From a virus: DNA of 29,985 nucleotides. Below the pieces are notes generated by a model. It saw only the letters and a program-made list of their open reading frames with translations, did no database searches and was not told the DNA's origin. Shown in pieces: positions 6,591-14,629 of this stretch (within the stretch, counting starts at the first letter, position 1; every line of letters begins with the position of its first letter). A program made the position numbers and the translations under genes. The stretch covers positions 1-29,985 of IMG/VR virus record IMGVR_UViG_3300002052_000039. One strand, written 5' to 3'.

Positions 6591-8462
6591 ATTGAAGGTG
6601 TGTTAGGGCATTTTGATTATCTCACTCTTGATACCAATCAAGGTGTTACAGGGCTAACAGTATCAGACCATCCAACTTTTGATTATATAAATTTAAGTAC
6701 ATCACAAGGAATTACAGGATTAACTACTACAGATTCACCAACATTTAATAATCTAACTCTTACAGGTACAGCTAATATACGACAATTAAATCCCGATGCC
6801 AATGCTACTTATGATATAGGTGAGGTGGATAGACGTTGGAGAAATCTATATCTCTCTGGTTGTACGATTACAGATGCTGGTATAGAAATTCTTGGTAATA
6901 TTATTATCCCTGATGATGGTTGGATTGGTTCAGTTACTACCGAACAAGCTATTCAGATAGAAGCCGATGGTGATGTTGTTATGACAGGGATGCTTGCAGT
7001 TACTGGTGACATTCAAGTAACTGGAAATATCTTGCTTATGACTGATAGGGGTGGAATCGGTTATAGTGATAATTCCCCGATGATTGTTTTTGATGATGCC
7101 AATAATCGGGTAGAATTTGTTGGTAACATCATGCTGGCCGATGATGCTTCTATTGGAGTTGCAGATGGAACACCAAGTTTTACTTTTGATGATACCACAA
7201 GTAAGATAACATTTACCGGGATACTTTCCAATGGAACAATAAATATATCAAGTTCTGCTATACAGGGAATTTCCCAACTGGCCGGTGAAGATACAGTAAT
7301 AACTCTTGATTCTCCATCTACGGGTGATGCTACTTTTGCGGGTTTGATTACAGCGGCAAATGCAAATTTAAGTACGGGTGAATTAACTTGTGGTAGTATT
7401 AATCGTGCAGCCGATACACTAACACTTGAAATCGGCGGAACAGCAGAAATTTCAATTACATCTACTACTATAACATTAGGTGGTAATTTAATTATTCCTG
7501 ATGGCGGTACTATAGGTTCTGCTTCTGATACGGATGTAATGACTATTGATGCTTCTGGCAATACTACGTTTAGTGTATTTCCAATAACACCATCTGCTGC
7601 ACCTGATGCTGATTATGAGGTTGCTAATAAAAAGTATGTTGATGATAATGCTGGTGGTGGGGCAAGCACATTTGTTGGATTAACTGACACGCCTGCTAAT
7701 TTTACTGGTTCGGCTGGAAAATCTGCCGTAGTAAATTCTGGGGAAACGGCTCTTGAATTTCTTGATAGAGTTAAAATAGAGGATACTACTCGTACTGTAA
7801 ATCTTAATAATAGTATGTCACAAGCAGAATTACAGGCTGCAATAGATGCTATAGGTAGGAATATAAAAACAGGAGTAGTAATTACAGTTCAGTTTGCTGA
7901 TGGTACTTATACTTTGACTGATACTTTAGCTTTTCGAGGATTTTGGGGCGGGGGTAGATTATATATTTATGGAAATACAGGAGAAGCCAATGCTACTGAT
8001 TTGCATACTACACAATCAGTATATTTAGACCACGGGGGTTACAATGGTTATGCTGTGGAAATTAGTGCTTGTCACTTAGATGAAATTAGACTTTATAATC
8101 TTAAAATACGTACTAAATCTGATTCAGGTGACTCTGACCAATGTATTGCTCTTATAAGTAATTTTGGTACACAATTTATAAGATACGGTTATTATTTAGG
8201 GACAAGTGCAACACAAGGGCATGGTCTGAAAGCTTTTGCATGCACTTATGTTCAGCTTAATGAGAATTATGTTAGTAATATAGCAAGAGGAATTTCTGCT
8301 GAAAGAGGAAGTAATCTTTATTCTTATGAAAATGATGATACAGGGACGCGGCCCGCTTGGGGATTAAGTGCCCGTTCAATGGGGTGGATTTATAAAGCAG
8401 GAACACAACCGGCAGGAAGCACAGCAAATGAATTTACAGATACTGGTGGAAGTATTACTTAA
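6483..8462 (+). CDS. Tail spike / tail fibre with beta-helix C-terminus
   Basis: A 659-residue protein from the first in-frame ATG; the coding sense extends upstream to about 6333 in this frame. The N-terminal 350 residues are a fibrous repeat region: two copies of 'LTGT-x-N-x-RQ(I/L)NPDA-x-x-TYDIGEV-x-RRW' (residues 1-36 and 91-126), then strands that repeat 'GNI(I/M)..D..IG...(P)..F(D)D'. From about residue 430 the sequence changes to a right-handed beta-helix of the pectate-lyase-like kind ('ITVQFADGTYTLTDTLAF', 'GGRLYIYGN', 'DEIRLYNLKIRT'). Such spikes bind, and often cut, host surface polysaccharide; the catalytic residues cannot be picked by eye. It is the expected host-recognition protein of this phage. 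No chaperone (peptidase S74) domain is seen at the C-terminus. Confidence 0.75.
   Translation: MTLTGTLNCRQINPDAHDTYDIGEVGRRWAEIYVYNIEGVLGHFDYLTLDTNQGVTGLTVSDHPTFDYINLSTSQGITGLTTTDSPTFNNLTLTGTANIRQLNPDANATYDIGEVDRRWRNLYLSGCTITDAGIEILGNIIIPDDGWIGSVTTEQAIQIEADGDVVMTGMLAVTGDIQVTGNILLMTDRGGIGYSDNSPMIVFDDANNRVEFVGNIMLADDASIGVADGTPSFTFDDTTSKITFTGILSNGTINISSSAIQGISQLAGEDTVITLDSPSTGDATFAGLITAANANLSTGELTCGSINRAADTLTLEIGGTAEISITSTTITLGGNLIIPDGGTIGSASDTDVMTIDASGNTTFSVFPITPSAAPDADYEVANKKYVDDNAGGGASTFVGLTDTPANFTGSAGKSAVVNSGETALEFLDRVKIEDTTRTVNLNNSMSQAELQAAIDAIGRNIKTGVVITVQFADGTYTLTDTLAFRGFWGGGRLYIYGNTGEANATDLHTTQSVYLDHGGYNGYAVEISACHLDEIRLYNLKIRTKSDSGDSDQCIALISNFGTQFIRYGYYLGTSATQGHGLKAFACTYVQLNENYVSNIARGISAERGSNLYSYENDDTGTRPAWGLSARSMGWIYKAGTQPAGSTANEFTDTGGSIT
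6753..6860 (+). repeat. Tail spike internal repeat, copy 2
   Basis: Encodes spike residues 91-126, with the core 'RQLNPDANATYDIGEVDRRW'. Probably a repeated strand-turn unit of the shaft. Confidence 0.7.
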
Positions 8463-8617
8463 AGAATATCAATGAGTTTATTTATTATTTCAGGTTTCTT
8501 TTGTAATTGCTCTTGTAATTGATTTTTAAGCCAGTTGGTTTCAAAAGAGATTTCTGCCAATAACTTTAGAAATTCATCACAATTTTGTGAGTTTAGAGCA
8601 GTTTCTGCTTTTTTCAT
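8459..8617 (-). CDS. Small helical protein, opposite strand to its neighbours
   Basis: A 52-residue frame (MKKAETALNSQNCDEFLKLL...) that is strongly helical and amphipathic, with a Gln/Glu/Leu-rich coiled-coil-like centre. The start at 8617 is favoured over upstream in-frame starts because CAAGG lies 6 bases before it; the open frame itself extends back to 8689. Its stop overlaps the tail spike stop on the other strand. It is the only leftward reading frame of protein-like composition within the virion block. A chance frame in AT-rich DNA is a real alternative. If real, it would be a small accessory gene inserted between spike and ejection genes. Confidence 0.35.
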   Translation of the reverse strand: MKKAETALNSQNCDEFLKLLAEISFETNWLKNQLQEQLQKKPEIINKLIDIL

Positions 8618-8706
8618 TAAGACCTTGATTGAACCAAAGCGTATTAATAGTAGCATATTTTTATATCGCTTTGTTATTATTAAAAACATTATAGGAAATT
8701 ACTATA

Positions 8707-8729
8707 TTTAAGGTGCGAAAAACCTTAAA
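8707..8729 (+). promoter_or_regulatory. 8-bp hairpin in the gap before the coiled-coil gene
   Basis: TTTAAGGT (8707-8714) and ACCTTAAA (8722-8729) form a perfect inverted repeat with a 7-base loop. No T-run follows on either strand, so a protein-binding site or mRNA-stabilising hairpin is more likely than a terminator. Confidence 0.4.
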
Positions 8730-8752
8730 TCGGAAGAATAAAAGGAGAGAAA

Positions 8753-9739
8753 ATGCCGCTTTTAGAACCTCAACAAAGAGCCGGTTGGACTTATTACGGG
8801 GCTGGTGGACAATATGTGAAATCAACACCCCTGCCGATACAGCAGGAAGAAGATTTTAGTGCAGAGGGATTGTTGAATCAACAATACCAGCAACAATTAA
8901 ATCAAATTGAACAAGAAGTTAAGATTGCTCAACAAACTGCCACTTCTAATGCTCGCTATCAAATGGACACACTGAAACAAAAATATCAAATTGAACGGCG
9001 AGAAATAGAAAATATGCGGGGTCCAATTGACAAGAAACGGGAAAAACTCTTAGCTTTGAATACTAAATATGAACTGGCGGCAACAACAATTCGAGGAAAA
9101 ATTCAGCCTGATTTAGATGGTTTGCAAACGCAGCGGCAACAGGCAATACAGCAAATTCAAACTGGTTTACAGAATAAATTACAAGAATTGGCTATAATTG
9201 ATAAACTTGGACAAGAATGGTCTTTAAGTCCAGAAGCCGTGCAACAAAAAAAACTTCAGGCTATTGGTTACAATTTTCCGCTTTCAGCATTTAAACAGGC
9301 AGACCCGCAACAAAGACTAATGGAACTGACAATTTCAATTGCAGCATTGGAGGAGCAGGCAGAAACGGCTACGGGAGAAATACGGAAAAATGTTTTGTCG
9401 CAAATTGAAACATTGCATCAGGAAAGACGGGAAGTAATGTCTCGATTGATCCCTGATTTTTCTGCCCCGATTAAGAGTGCCTCAAAATTAACAGAAGCGA
9501 CAGCAGCAGCGGGAGCAGGAAGAAAGCCGGGAACATTAAATGAGGGGATGCTGCGGGAAAAACAAAAAGCATTAAAAATAGATACAACACAATTTAGAGG
9601 TTTTGCCCCGATATTTAAAGGTGAAGTAATACCAAAGAAAAAAGAAAAAACTATTGAACCAAAATATCAACAAAATAAAAAAACAGGTGAAACAAGAGTT
9701 TCCTACGATGGAGGTAAAACGTGGCAGGTGATTGGGTAG
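8753..9739 (+). CDS. Coiled-coil internal virion protein
   Basis: A 328-residue protein with a strong ribosome site (AAGGAG, 8743-8748). Residues about 40-165 are a long Gln-, Glu- and Lys-rich coiled coil (for example QQQLNQIEQEVKIAQQTA), a second helical stretch lies at 185-235, and the C-terminus ends in 'TRVSYDGGKTWQVIG', a short motif common at the end of phage virion proteins. There is no signal peptide or membrane segment. It overlaps the large ejection-type gene that follows by 19 bases, so the two are probably made in a fixed ratio. By position and composition it resembles the middle internal virion proteins of podoviruses, which form part of the DNA ejection apparatus. No specific family is recognised. 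Confidence 0.55.
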   Translation: MPLLEPQQRAGWTYYGAGGQYVKSTPLPIQQEEDFSAEGLLNQQYQQQLNQIEQEVKIAQQTATSNARYQMDTLKQKYQIERREIENMRGPIDKKREKLLALNTKYELAATTIRGKIQPDLDGLQTQRQQAIQQIQTGLQNKLQELAIIDKLGQEWSLSPEAVQQKKLQAIGYNFPLSAFKQADPQQRLMELTISIAALEEQAETATGEIRKNVLSQIETLHQERREVMSRLIPDFSAPIKSASKLTEATAAAGAGRKPGTLNEGMLREKQKALKIDTTQFRGFAPIFKGEVIPKKKEKTIEPKYQQNKKTGETRVSYDGGKTWQVIG

Positions 9740-12700
9740 ATGCAACTGAAGCAGAAATTTTTCCTGCCGATGATTGGGAAGATGTTTCAGAGAAAAATGT
9801 TTGGGTTGATATTGAACCTCGTGGCCGAATTGCAGAACTCGGCACTGCTACTGCCAGAGGGTTTTTGACACTCGGTGAAGCTGCTGTTGGTGCGGTTGAG
9901 AAAGTTACACCGTTGTTGAAGAAAACTCCGGGCTTTGGTTTGCCGATGCGGGGAATAGAACGGCTTACTGGAAAATCATTTGAAGAAGAACAGGCAGTAG
10001 TGCAGGAAAATATTGCAGCAGCCGCAGAAAAATTACCTCGAACTCGTGCTGGTCTTGGTGGATGGGCATTGAATGTAATCGGGGAAGGAGCACCATATTT
10101 GGCATCAACAGTTGCAAGCGGTGGTTATTCATTGGCATATCCGTTTATGATTGGTTTTGCAGTAGGAGGAGAATCGGCATATAAAGGGGCAATAGCTGAA
10201 GGAGCATCGGAGCGGCAGGCATTATTGGAATACGGGCTTGGGGGTTTAGCTGAAGCTGCTCTTGAAATGTATGGGGTTAGTAAAATACTAAAATTTAAAG
10301 AAGCGGGAAAAGCATCACTTAAAGGACTTGCCCGAAATCTTAGAGGAAAATTATGGAAACAAGCTGTGGGTGATTTGCGAAATATCACTGGCAATGCTTT
10401 AAAAAGTGCTCTTGTTGAAAGTTTAGAAGAAGCCAGTCAAGAGGGAGCAAGTTTAATAATTCCTGCCGCTTTGCGTGGTAGTGTTCCGAGAAGGGCGGAT
10501 GGTTCTGTAGCCTGGGGGTCAATGGTAAAACAAATTGGGGAGGCTGCTGCTGGTGGGGGTTTGCTTGGTTTCTTGGTGCCTGGTGGAATGAATGTGCCGC
10601 ACGGATTAGCTGAAATGGCGGCACCATCAGTTGAAAATATACAAACCGCTGCGAAAAGGATCAGGGAAAGTAATTTGGGGGATGTTGAAAAAGCAAGGTA
10701 TTTAGCAGAATTAGAAGAAATTACAGGGGAAACTCAAGACATTCCAGAATCAACTCGCCGCCGATTAGAAATTGCCAAAAAATTTGAAACTGAATTGATT
10801 GAATATGAAGCTAAACGACCAGAACTTCGGAAAGAAATGAAAGAAGCTATTCATAAAAAGTTTGGCAAGATTGAAGAAGTGCGGAAAGACCTTGAAACCA
10901 AAGACCCGATTATTGCCAGCCGGATTGCAAGAAAAGCAGCAGAAGGTTATGCCCGCTCGATGTTAACTGAGTTTCAGGAAAAATTTAGTCGGGATGAAAT
11001 TACAGAATTAGCTCAATCTATTCGAGAATCAAATTTGCCTACTGGTGATTATTTAACTTTGTCCCGATTTTTTGAAGATTTATTGGCTGATGTCCAACCG
11101 CATAAAAGCGGGATTAAAATGTTTGATAAATTTTTTGGAACAAACATTTTAGAAAAAGGTTTCAGAAAACGCCCGCTAACTAAAACTCAAAAACTATTAC
11201 AAATTGCCCGTGAACCATTTAACTTATTAAAAGCAATGGTCTGTTCCTGCGACTTTTCAGCCGGTGGAATTCAAGCTCTAATGGTCGCACCAAACCATCC
11301 TAAAATCTGGGGACAAGGTGTAGGCAAAGGCTATCGAGCATTTTTTAGTTCTGAATATACACAACTTGCCGAACTGGAAATGAAAACTGATCCCCGATAT
11401 AATTTAATTCAAAAATATGGCCCCAAACTAATTACAGAAATCGGGGGCGGAATAAAAGGTGAGGAATTATTTGTTAGCGAATTAGCCCATCGAATTCCCG
11501 GCATTGGTAAAATGGTGCAGGCTTCTGATAGAGCTTTTGTTACTACTCTAAATAATATCCGTTCAAATCTTTTTTATCAATGGTGCGAACAACATGGAGT
11601 TTCTGATACCATCATTCCACAAAACATTTCAATAGCAGAAATCAAAGAAGTATTAAACCATATTGGAAATCTTACTGGCCGGGCATTGGGAAAGCCCGGT
11701 GGTAAATTTGAAAAATATGCCCCAGAATTAGGTGCAATATTCTGGTCCCCCCGATTGTATCTGGCAACAGCCAGAAGTATGACAGATTGGGCGACCAAAT
11801 CCCACATTCGGAAAGAAGCTGCGGCTGATTTATTACAGGCGTTTGGAATCGGAATGTTGATTTTAGCATTGGCTGATTTGATTCCTGATGTTACTGTCGA
11901 ATTTGATCCCCGATCTTCAGATTTTGCAAAAATCAGAAAAGATAATGCCCGTATTACATTCTTTGGTCAACATACGCAAATGATGCGAGTTGTGGCACAA
12001 ATGGTATTACAGCAGAAAAAAGCCACAGCTACAGGGAGGATTTACCATAAAGACTGGCTGGATACTGCCCTGCGATTTATGCGGGGTAAACTAAGTCCGA
12101 CAGCAACAATCCCGATTGATGTTGCAACCGGTACAACTTTTCTTGGTAAAAAAATGCGGTGGGAACCGGAGTTTATGGAGGAGTATGTTGTTGAAAAAAT
12201 CGCTCCGATGTTTTTGCAAGATGTAGCTGATGCTGTTAGATACCAGGGAGTAGGAACAGCCTTGTGGACTTCACCATTAGCTATTCATGGAATCGGAGCA
12301 CAGATTTATGAGCCAACTGCGGGCAGTGAATCGGCAAGAATTAAAAATCATTATGCCCATCAAATGTACGGCGTTGATTGGGATGAACTTGGCCCGATGG
12401 TTCAGAAGGCAATTAAATTAACCCGACCGGCAATTGAAGCACAGGAAAGAAAAGCCAGGATGGAGCGGGAGAATTTTGATTTTGCAAAGGAAATGTTTGA
12501 GGAACAGAATGAAGCTGCAAGGCGGGTTTACAAAAGTTTGCCCAAAGACGTGCAAAAAGAATTTGATAGGGTTGGAGCGGAAGTAAAAGATTTAAGTCGG
12601 CGGATTGGTTCTAACTGGTATTTAAATCAGGGACGATATAAGCAATACGAAGAAGGTTTGAAGAAATTATTGAAACGGGTTGTGGTTCCACAAGTTAGGA

Positions 12701-12831
12701 TGTCGGGATGGAATAAATTAGATGAAAATACACAGCGGGAAATTTTGAATGCTTTAGTTGACCAATGCAGAAAGCATGTGCGGCAGCAAATAATTTTGAC
12801 AGCCAATATTGAGGATGTAATGAGAAAATGA
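9721..12831 (+). CDS. Large ejection-type virion protein with LPD38-like domain
   Basis: A 1036-residue protein starting at GTG 9721, supported by GGAGG at 9710-9714. The N-terminal third has Ala/Gly-rich hydrophobic stretches (about residues 124-170, YSLAYPFMIGFAVGG) that could contact membrane. Residues about 315-440 are charged helices. Residues about 665-810 match the pattern of the large polyvalent protein domain LPD38: 'FWSPRLYLA', then a hydrophobic helix (GIGMLILALADLI), 'VEFDPRSSDFAKIR', and 'RGKLSPTA'. The C-terminal 200 residues are again charged helix. No lytic transglycosylase active-site pattern is seen, unlike T7 gp16. It is expected to be packaged in the head and ejected ahead of the DNA. 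The LPD38 match is good by eye; the ejection role rests on size, position and hydrophobic segments. Confidence 0.65.
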   Translation: MAGDWVDATEAEIFPADDWEDVSEKNVWVDIEPRGRIAELGTATARGFLTLGEAAVGAVEKVTPLLKKTPGFGLPMRGIERLTGKSFEEEQAVVQENIAAAAEKLPRTRAGLGGWALNVIGEGAPYLASTVASGGYSLAYPFMIGFAVGGESAYKGAIAEGASERQALLEYGLGGLAEAALEMYGVSKILKFKEAGKASLKGLARNLRGKLWKQAVGDLRNITGNALKSALVESLEEASQEGASLIIPAALRGSVPRRADGSVAWGSMVKQIGEAAAGGGLLGFLVPGGMNVPHGLAEMAAPSVENIQTAAKRIRESNLGDVEKARYLAELEEITGETQDIPESTRRRLEIAKKFETELIEYEAKRPELRKEMKEAIHKKFGKIEEVRKDLETKDPIIASRIARKAAEGYARSMLTEFQEKFSRDEITELAQSIRESNLPTGDYLTLSRFFEDLLADVQPHKSGIKMFDKFFGTNILEKGFRKRPLTKTQKLLQIAREPFNLLKAMVCSCDFSAGGIQALMVAPNHPKIWGQGVGKGYRAFFSSEYTQLAELEMKTDPRYNLIQKYGPKLITEIGGGIKGEELFVSELAHRIPGIGKMVQASDRAFVTTLNNIRSNLFYQWCEQHGVSDTIIPQNISIAEIKEVLNHIGNLTGRALGKPGGKFEKYAPELGAIFWSPRLYLATARSMTDWATKSHIRKEAAADLLQAFGIGMLILALADLIPDVTVEFDPRSSDFAKIRKDNARITFFGQHTQMMRVVAQMVLQQKKATATGRIYHKDWLDTALRFMRGKLSPTATIPIDVATGTTFLGKKMRWEPEFMEEYVVEKIAPMFLQDVADAVRYQGVGTALWTSPLAIHGIGAQIYEPTAGSESARIKNHYAHQMYGVDWDELGPMVQKAIKLTRPAIEAQERKARMERENFDFAKEMFEEQNEAARRVYKSLPKDVQKEFDRVGAEVKDLSRRIGSNWYLNQGRYKQYEEGLKKLLKRVVVPQVRMSGWNKLDENTQREILNALVDQCRKHVRQQIILTANIEDVMRK

Positions 12832-13001
12832 ACGAGCAACAAAAAGAAGAATTACTTGTTCGGTTAGATGAACGAGTTGCACGAATAGATAAATGGTGTA
12901 ATAATCACGATGTTCACCATTTTCGATATACTTTAATGGCTTGGGGTGTTGCTTTAGGAGCTATTGTCACTTTGGCTGTTACTTTGATTAAGTTGCTCTA
13001 A
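12828..13001 (+). CDS. Holin-like small membrane protein
   Basis: A 57-residue protein whose ATG overlaps the stop of the large virion gene (ATGA), so it is translationally coupled. Residues 1-33 are charged and helical (KEELLVRLDERVARIDKW), and residues 36-54 are one strong membrane helix (LMAWGVALGAIVTLAVTLI) followed by a single Lys. This layout, a short coiled-coil head with one C-terminal membrane helix, is that of XhlA-type holin-associated proteins. It would be the last gene of the rightward operon. No endolysin is next to it in this window, so the lysis role is inferred. Its last 48 bases overlap the end of a gene on the other strand. Confidence 0.65.
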   Translation: MNEQQKEELLVRLDERVARIDKWCNNHDVHHFRYTLMAWGVALGAIVTLAVTLIKLL

Positions 13002-13283
13002 CATTCTCCCAACATCCTGCCGCAGCCGATAGGCTTGGTGCCAAGTAAATTGAATACTTCCACTATAAAATCCTCGATTTTCTCTCGCAAAATCTACCCA
13101 AGTTGATGTTGTGTTTCTAACAATTTCAATTGGAATCCAACCATATAACCCATCAAGATTCCATAGAATCGGAATTGGGTTTTTTATTATTTCTGATTCT
13201 TCGGTGACATTTAAGTAAAACTCCATATTTTTGCAGCTTATTACCAATAGTTTCTTTCCTTGTATGTTTTTTAATAAACTCAT
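12954..13283 (-). CDS. Unknown 109-residue protein, last gene of the leftward operon
   Basis: A 109-residue protein of unknown function with a strong ribosome site (AAAGGAG, 6-7 bases before the ATG). It has protein-like composition through most of its length (KKLLVISCKNMEFYLNV, LWNLDGLYGWIPIEIV), a Trp/Tyr-rich middle, and a polar Asn/Ser/Gln tail. No signal peptide or membrane segment. Its first 131 bases overlap the HTH gene in another frame, and its last 48 bases overlap the holin-like gene on the opposite strand. The quality of the frame makes it more convincing than the tail of the HTH gene in the shared stretch. Confidence 0.6.
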   Translation of the reverse strand: MSLLKNIQGKKLLVISCKNMEFYLNVTEESEIIKNPIPILWNLDGLYGWIPIEIVRNTTSTWVDFARENRGFYSGSIQFTWHQAYRLRQDVGRMLEQLNQSNSQSDNSS

Positions 13284-13446
13284 CTATTCTCCTTTTTGTT
13301 GTAGCTCGCTTGCCATTTCGGGTTCTAAAACTTTTGATTTCGCCCGATTTTAATAACAAATCTATTTGGCATTTAGTTAAGCTCACACCGGTTTTTTGGA
13401 AAATATAGTTTCGGATTTCGGATTGGTGGAGATAATCAGGAATCAT
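13153..13446 (-). CDS. Small helix-turn-helix DNA-binding protein
   Basis: A 97-residue protein whose start overlaps the previous stop (ATGA). Residues about 8-62 have the layout of an excisionase/MerR-type winged helix: 'QSEIRNYIFQKTG..LTKCQIDLLLKSGEI' followed by a short basic wing (FRTRNGKRATTK) and 'RRIDEFIKKH'. It would bind DNA, perhaps as a regulator. The last ~45 residues are basic and low in hydrophobics, and overlap the following gene in another frame; they may be a tail read for lack of a stop rather than a domain. No partner integrase is in the window, so an excisionase role is not supported. Confidence 0.5.
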   Translation of the reverse strand: MIPDYLHQSEIRNYIFQKTGVSLTKCQIDLLLKSGEIKSFRTRNGKRATTKRRIDEFIKKHTRKETIGNKLQKYGVLLKCHRRIRNNKKPNSDSMES

Positions 13447-13691
13447 TGTACTAATTCTGAAATCTTTTGAGCGTTAAAAACATCTTTAAGTGTAAGCAAA
13501 CATTTTCCACCACGCCCAGTTAATAATTCAATATCACTATTTTCTGTATGTCCCCAATCTGGCCGAGCTTCATCTAATCCATTTAACCAAAAAGCATTTG
13601 CAATATTTATTAAAGGTTTTAATGCTTCTTTAAGTTTTTGTTTTTCAAATTGGAGCCGCTTTATTTCTTTTTCAATTATTTCTATTCCCAT
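13443..13691 (-). CDS. Conserved small phage protein, unknown function
   Basis: An 82-residue protein with a good ribosome site (AGGAG, 8 bases before ATG 13691). A short N-terminal coiled coil (residues 4-25, EKEIKRLQFEKQKLKEAL) leads into a conserved-looking core, 'NGLDEARPDWG' and 'ELLTGRGGKCLLTL', which I recognise as recurring in many phage and prophage hypothetical proteins. Its function is not known. It overlaps the gene before by 20 bases and the HTH gene by 4 bases. Confidence 0.7.
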   Translation of the reverse strand: MGIEIIEKEIKRLQFEKQKLKEALKPLINIANAFWLNGLDEARPDWGHTENSDIELLTGRGGKCLLTLKDVFNAQKISELVQ

Positions 13692-14004
13692 TTTTCAACT
13701 CCTGATATTTCTCTGGATTATCTCCCCGATAAATATCACTTTTTGCAATGTCACCAATCCAATTCTGCCAGGGAATTTCTTTTATTCGAAACCACCGCAA
13801 TTTGAAATTATCGGCAACAATACCAATATTGTAAGTCTTGAATCTACCAGTAATTACAACAATCCAACCCGGTAAATTAGTGGTCGGGAGAGTGTCGAAC
13901 CTCCCGCAACATTCGACACCCCCTGATTCCAATGCGTTTTTGATTACACGGTCGGTGACATTTTTGAATAGCCAGTTGATTAATTGTTGGCGGTGGTGGA
14001 ACAT
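13672..14004 (-). CDS. Unknown phage protein with a GWIVVI-type core
   Basis: A 110-residue protein. The central part (residues 45-105) shows 'PGWIVVITGRFKTYNIGIVAD', 'KEIPWQNWIGD' and 'YRGDNPEKYQELK', a pattern that recurs in small phage proteins of unknown function. It looks like a compact alpha/beta domain with no obvious catalytic residues. There is no clear ribosome site before ATG 14004, and the start overlaps the preceding zinc-motif gene by 25 bases, so coupling is likely. No better start is available downstream. Confidence 0.6.
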   Translation of the reverse strand: MFHHRQQLINWLFKNVTDRVIKNALESGGVECCGRFDTLPTTNLPGWIVVITGRFKTYNIGIVADNFKLRWFRIKEIPWQNWIGDIAKSDIYRGDNPEKYQELKNGNRNN

Positions 14005-14168
14005 TTTATTACTTGTTTACAACAAAAACAAACATCAGGATTAGGAAACCGCTTATCAAATATTAATTTTGCCCGATACCTAATCTGATTTGCTTCCTGT
14101 TTATTTTCAACAGTTTTTGCCCGTTCAAATTCTGCGTGACACCAATTTTTAACTTCTTGGTCTGTCAT
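13980..14168 (-). CDS. Small protein with one CxxC pair
   Basis: A 62-residue protein, charged and helical for residues 1-45 (MTDQEVKNWCHAEFERAK, NQIRYRAKLIFDKRF), then 'DVCFCCKQVIKC', a Cys cluster near the C-terminus that may bind zinc. ATG 14168 is preferred to an upstream in-frame start at 14312, because the upstream stretch lies entirely inside the lipoprotein gene and this ATG follows that gene's stop by one base. Function unknown. Confidence 0.55.
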   Translation of the reverse strand: MTDQEVKNWCHAEFERAKTVENKQEANQIRYRAKLIFDKRFPNPDVCFCCKQVIKCSTTANN

Positions 14169-14169
14169 T

Positions 14170-14607
14170 TTACACCATTTTATTGTTATTATTTTTCTTC
14201 GGCGTGTTAATAAACAATGCTCCAATTGTTCCGCCGAATAATGCAGTAATTGCCATTCCAACAGAACCATTTGGATTGAATAATTTTTGCTGTAATTGTC
14301 GAGCATCGGCAATACTTAATTCAATTCTACCAGTAAGAAAATCATATTTCATATCATCAGAAGCTATACAATCTCTTAATGTTTTTTGAAAATCTGCGTG
14401 CTGATAATCTACATACGCTTTAATCCGTTCAGCGTCAAATACTGTGGTCCAGGGCAAATAACTTGTTGGTTCTTGGCCGGAATATTCAATAACATCCTCA
14501 TTGATGTGGCAAGGTACAACTAAATCCTGTAATCCGGCACAGCCAAAAGTTATTACCAACCCGATTACACAAATCAACATTACTAACGCCTTACCAAACT
14601 TTTTCAT
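14170..14607 (-). CDS. Lipoprotein with C-terminal membrane helix, candidate unimolecular spanin
   Basis: A 145-residue protein with a strong ribosome site (GGAGGGG). Residues 1-22 form a lipoprotein-type signal: basic MKK, hydrophobic ALVMLICVIGLVIT, then FGC with Cys23 as the likely lipidated residue (the -3 and -2 residues T and F are not ideal). Residues 24-110 are a soluble, largely helical part. Residues 114-133 (GSVGMAITALFGGTIGALFI) are a Gly-rich membrane helix followed by a basic tail (KKNNNNK). A lipid anchor at one end and a membrane helix at the other is the layout of u-spanins, which join outer and inner membranes and fuse them at lysis. Alternatives are a surface lipoprotein acting in exclusion or an unknown envelope protein. 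Membrane targeting is likely; the spanin role is inference. Confidence 0.6.
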   Translation of the reverse strand: MKKFGKALVMLICVIGLVITFGCAGLQDLVVPCHINEDVIEYSGQEPTSYLPWTTVFDAERIKAYVDYQHADFQKTLRDCIASDDMKYDFLTGRIELSIADARQLQQKLFNPNGSVGMAITALFGGTIGALFINTPKKNNNNKMV

Positions 14608-14629
14608 TTTTCACCCCTCCAAAATTTTA

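Noticed and set aside
7061-7561. 166-codon leftward frame inside the tail spike gene
   Set aside because: It is the reverse strand of repetitive beta-rich spike coding sequence, with Val/Ile/Ser/Pro-rich content and no ribosome site; the forward frame clearly codes.
9721-12831. Lytic transglycosylase domain in the large virion protein
   Set aside because: Looked for the Glu-centred active-site pattern of T7 gp16-type enzymes and did not find it.
13153-13446. Excisionase role for the HTH protein
   Set aside because: The fold fits, but no integrase or attachment site is visible in the window.
14169-14312. Upstream extension of the CxxC gene at 13980-14168
   Set aside because: The added 48 residues are encoded inside the lipoprotein gene in another frame; the ATG at 14168 fits the stop/start spacing.
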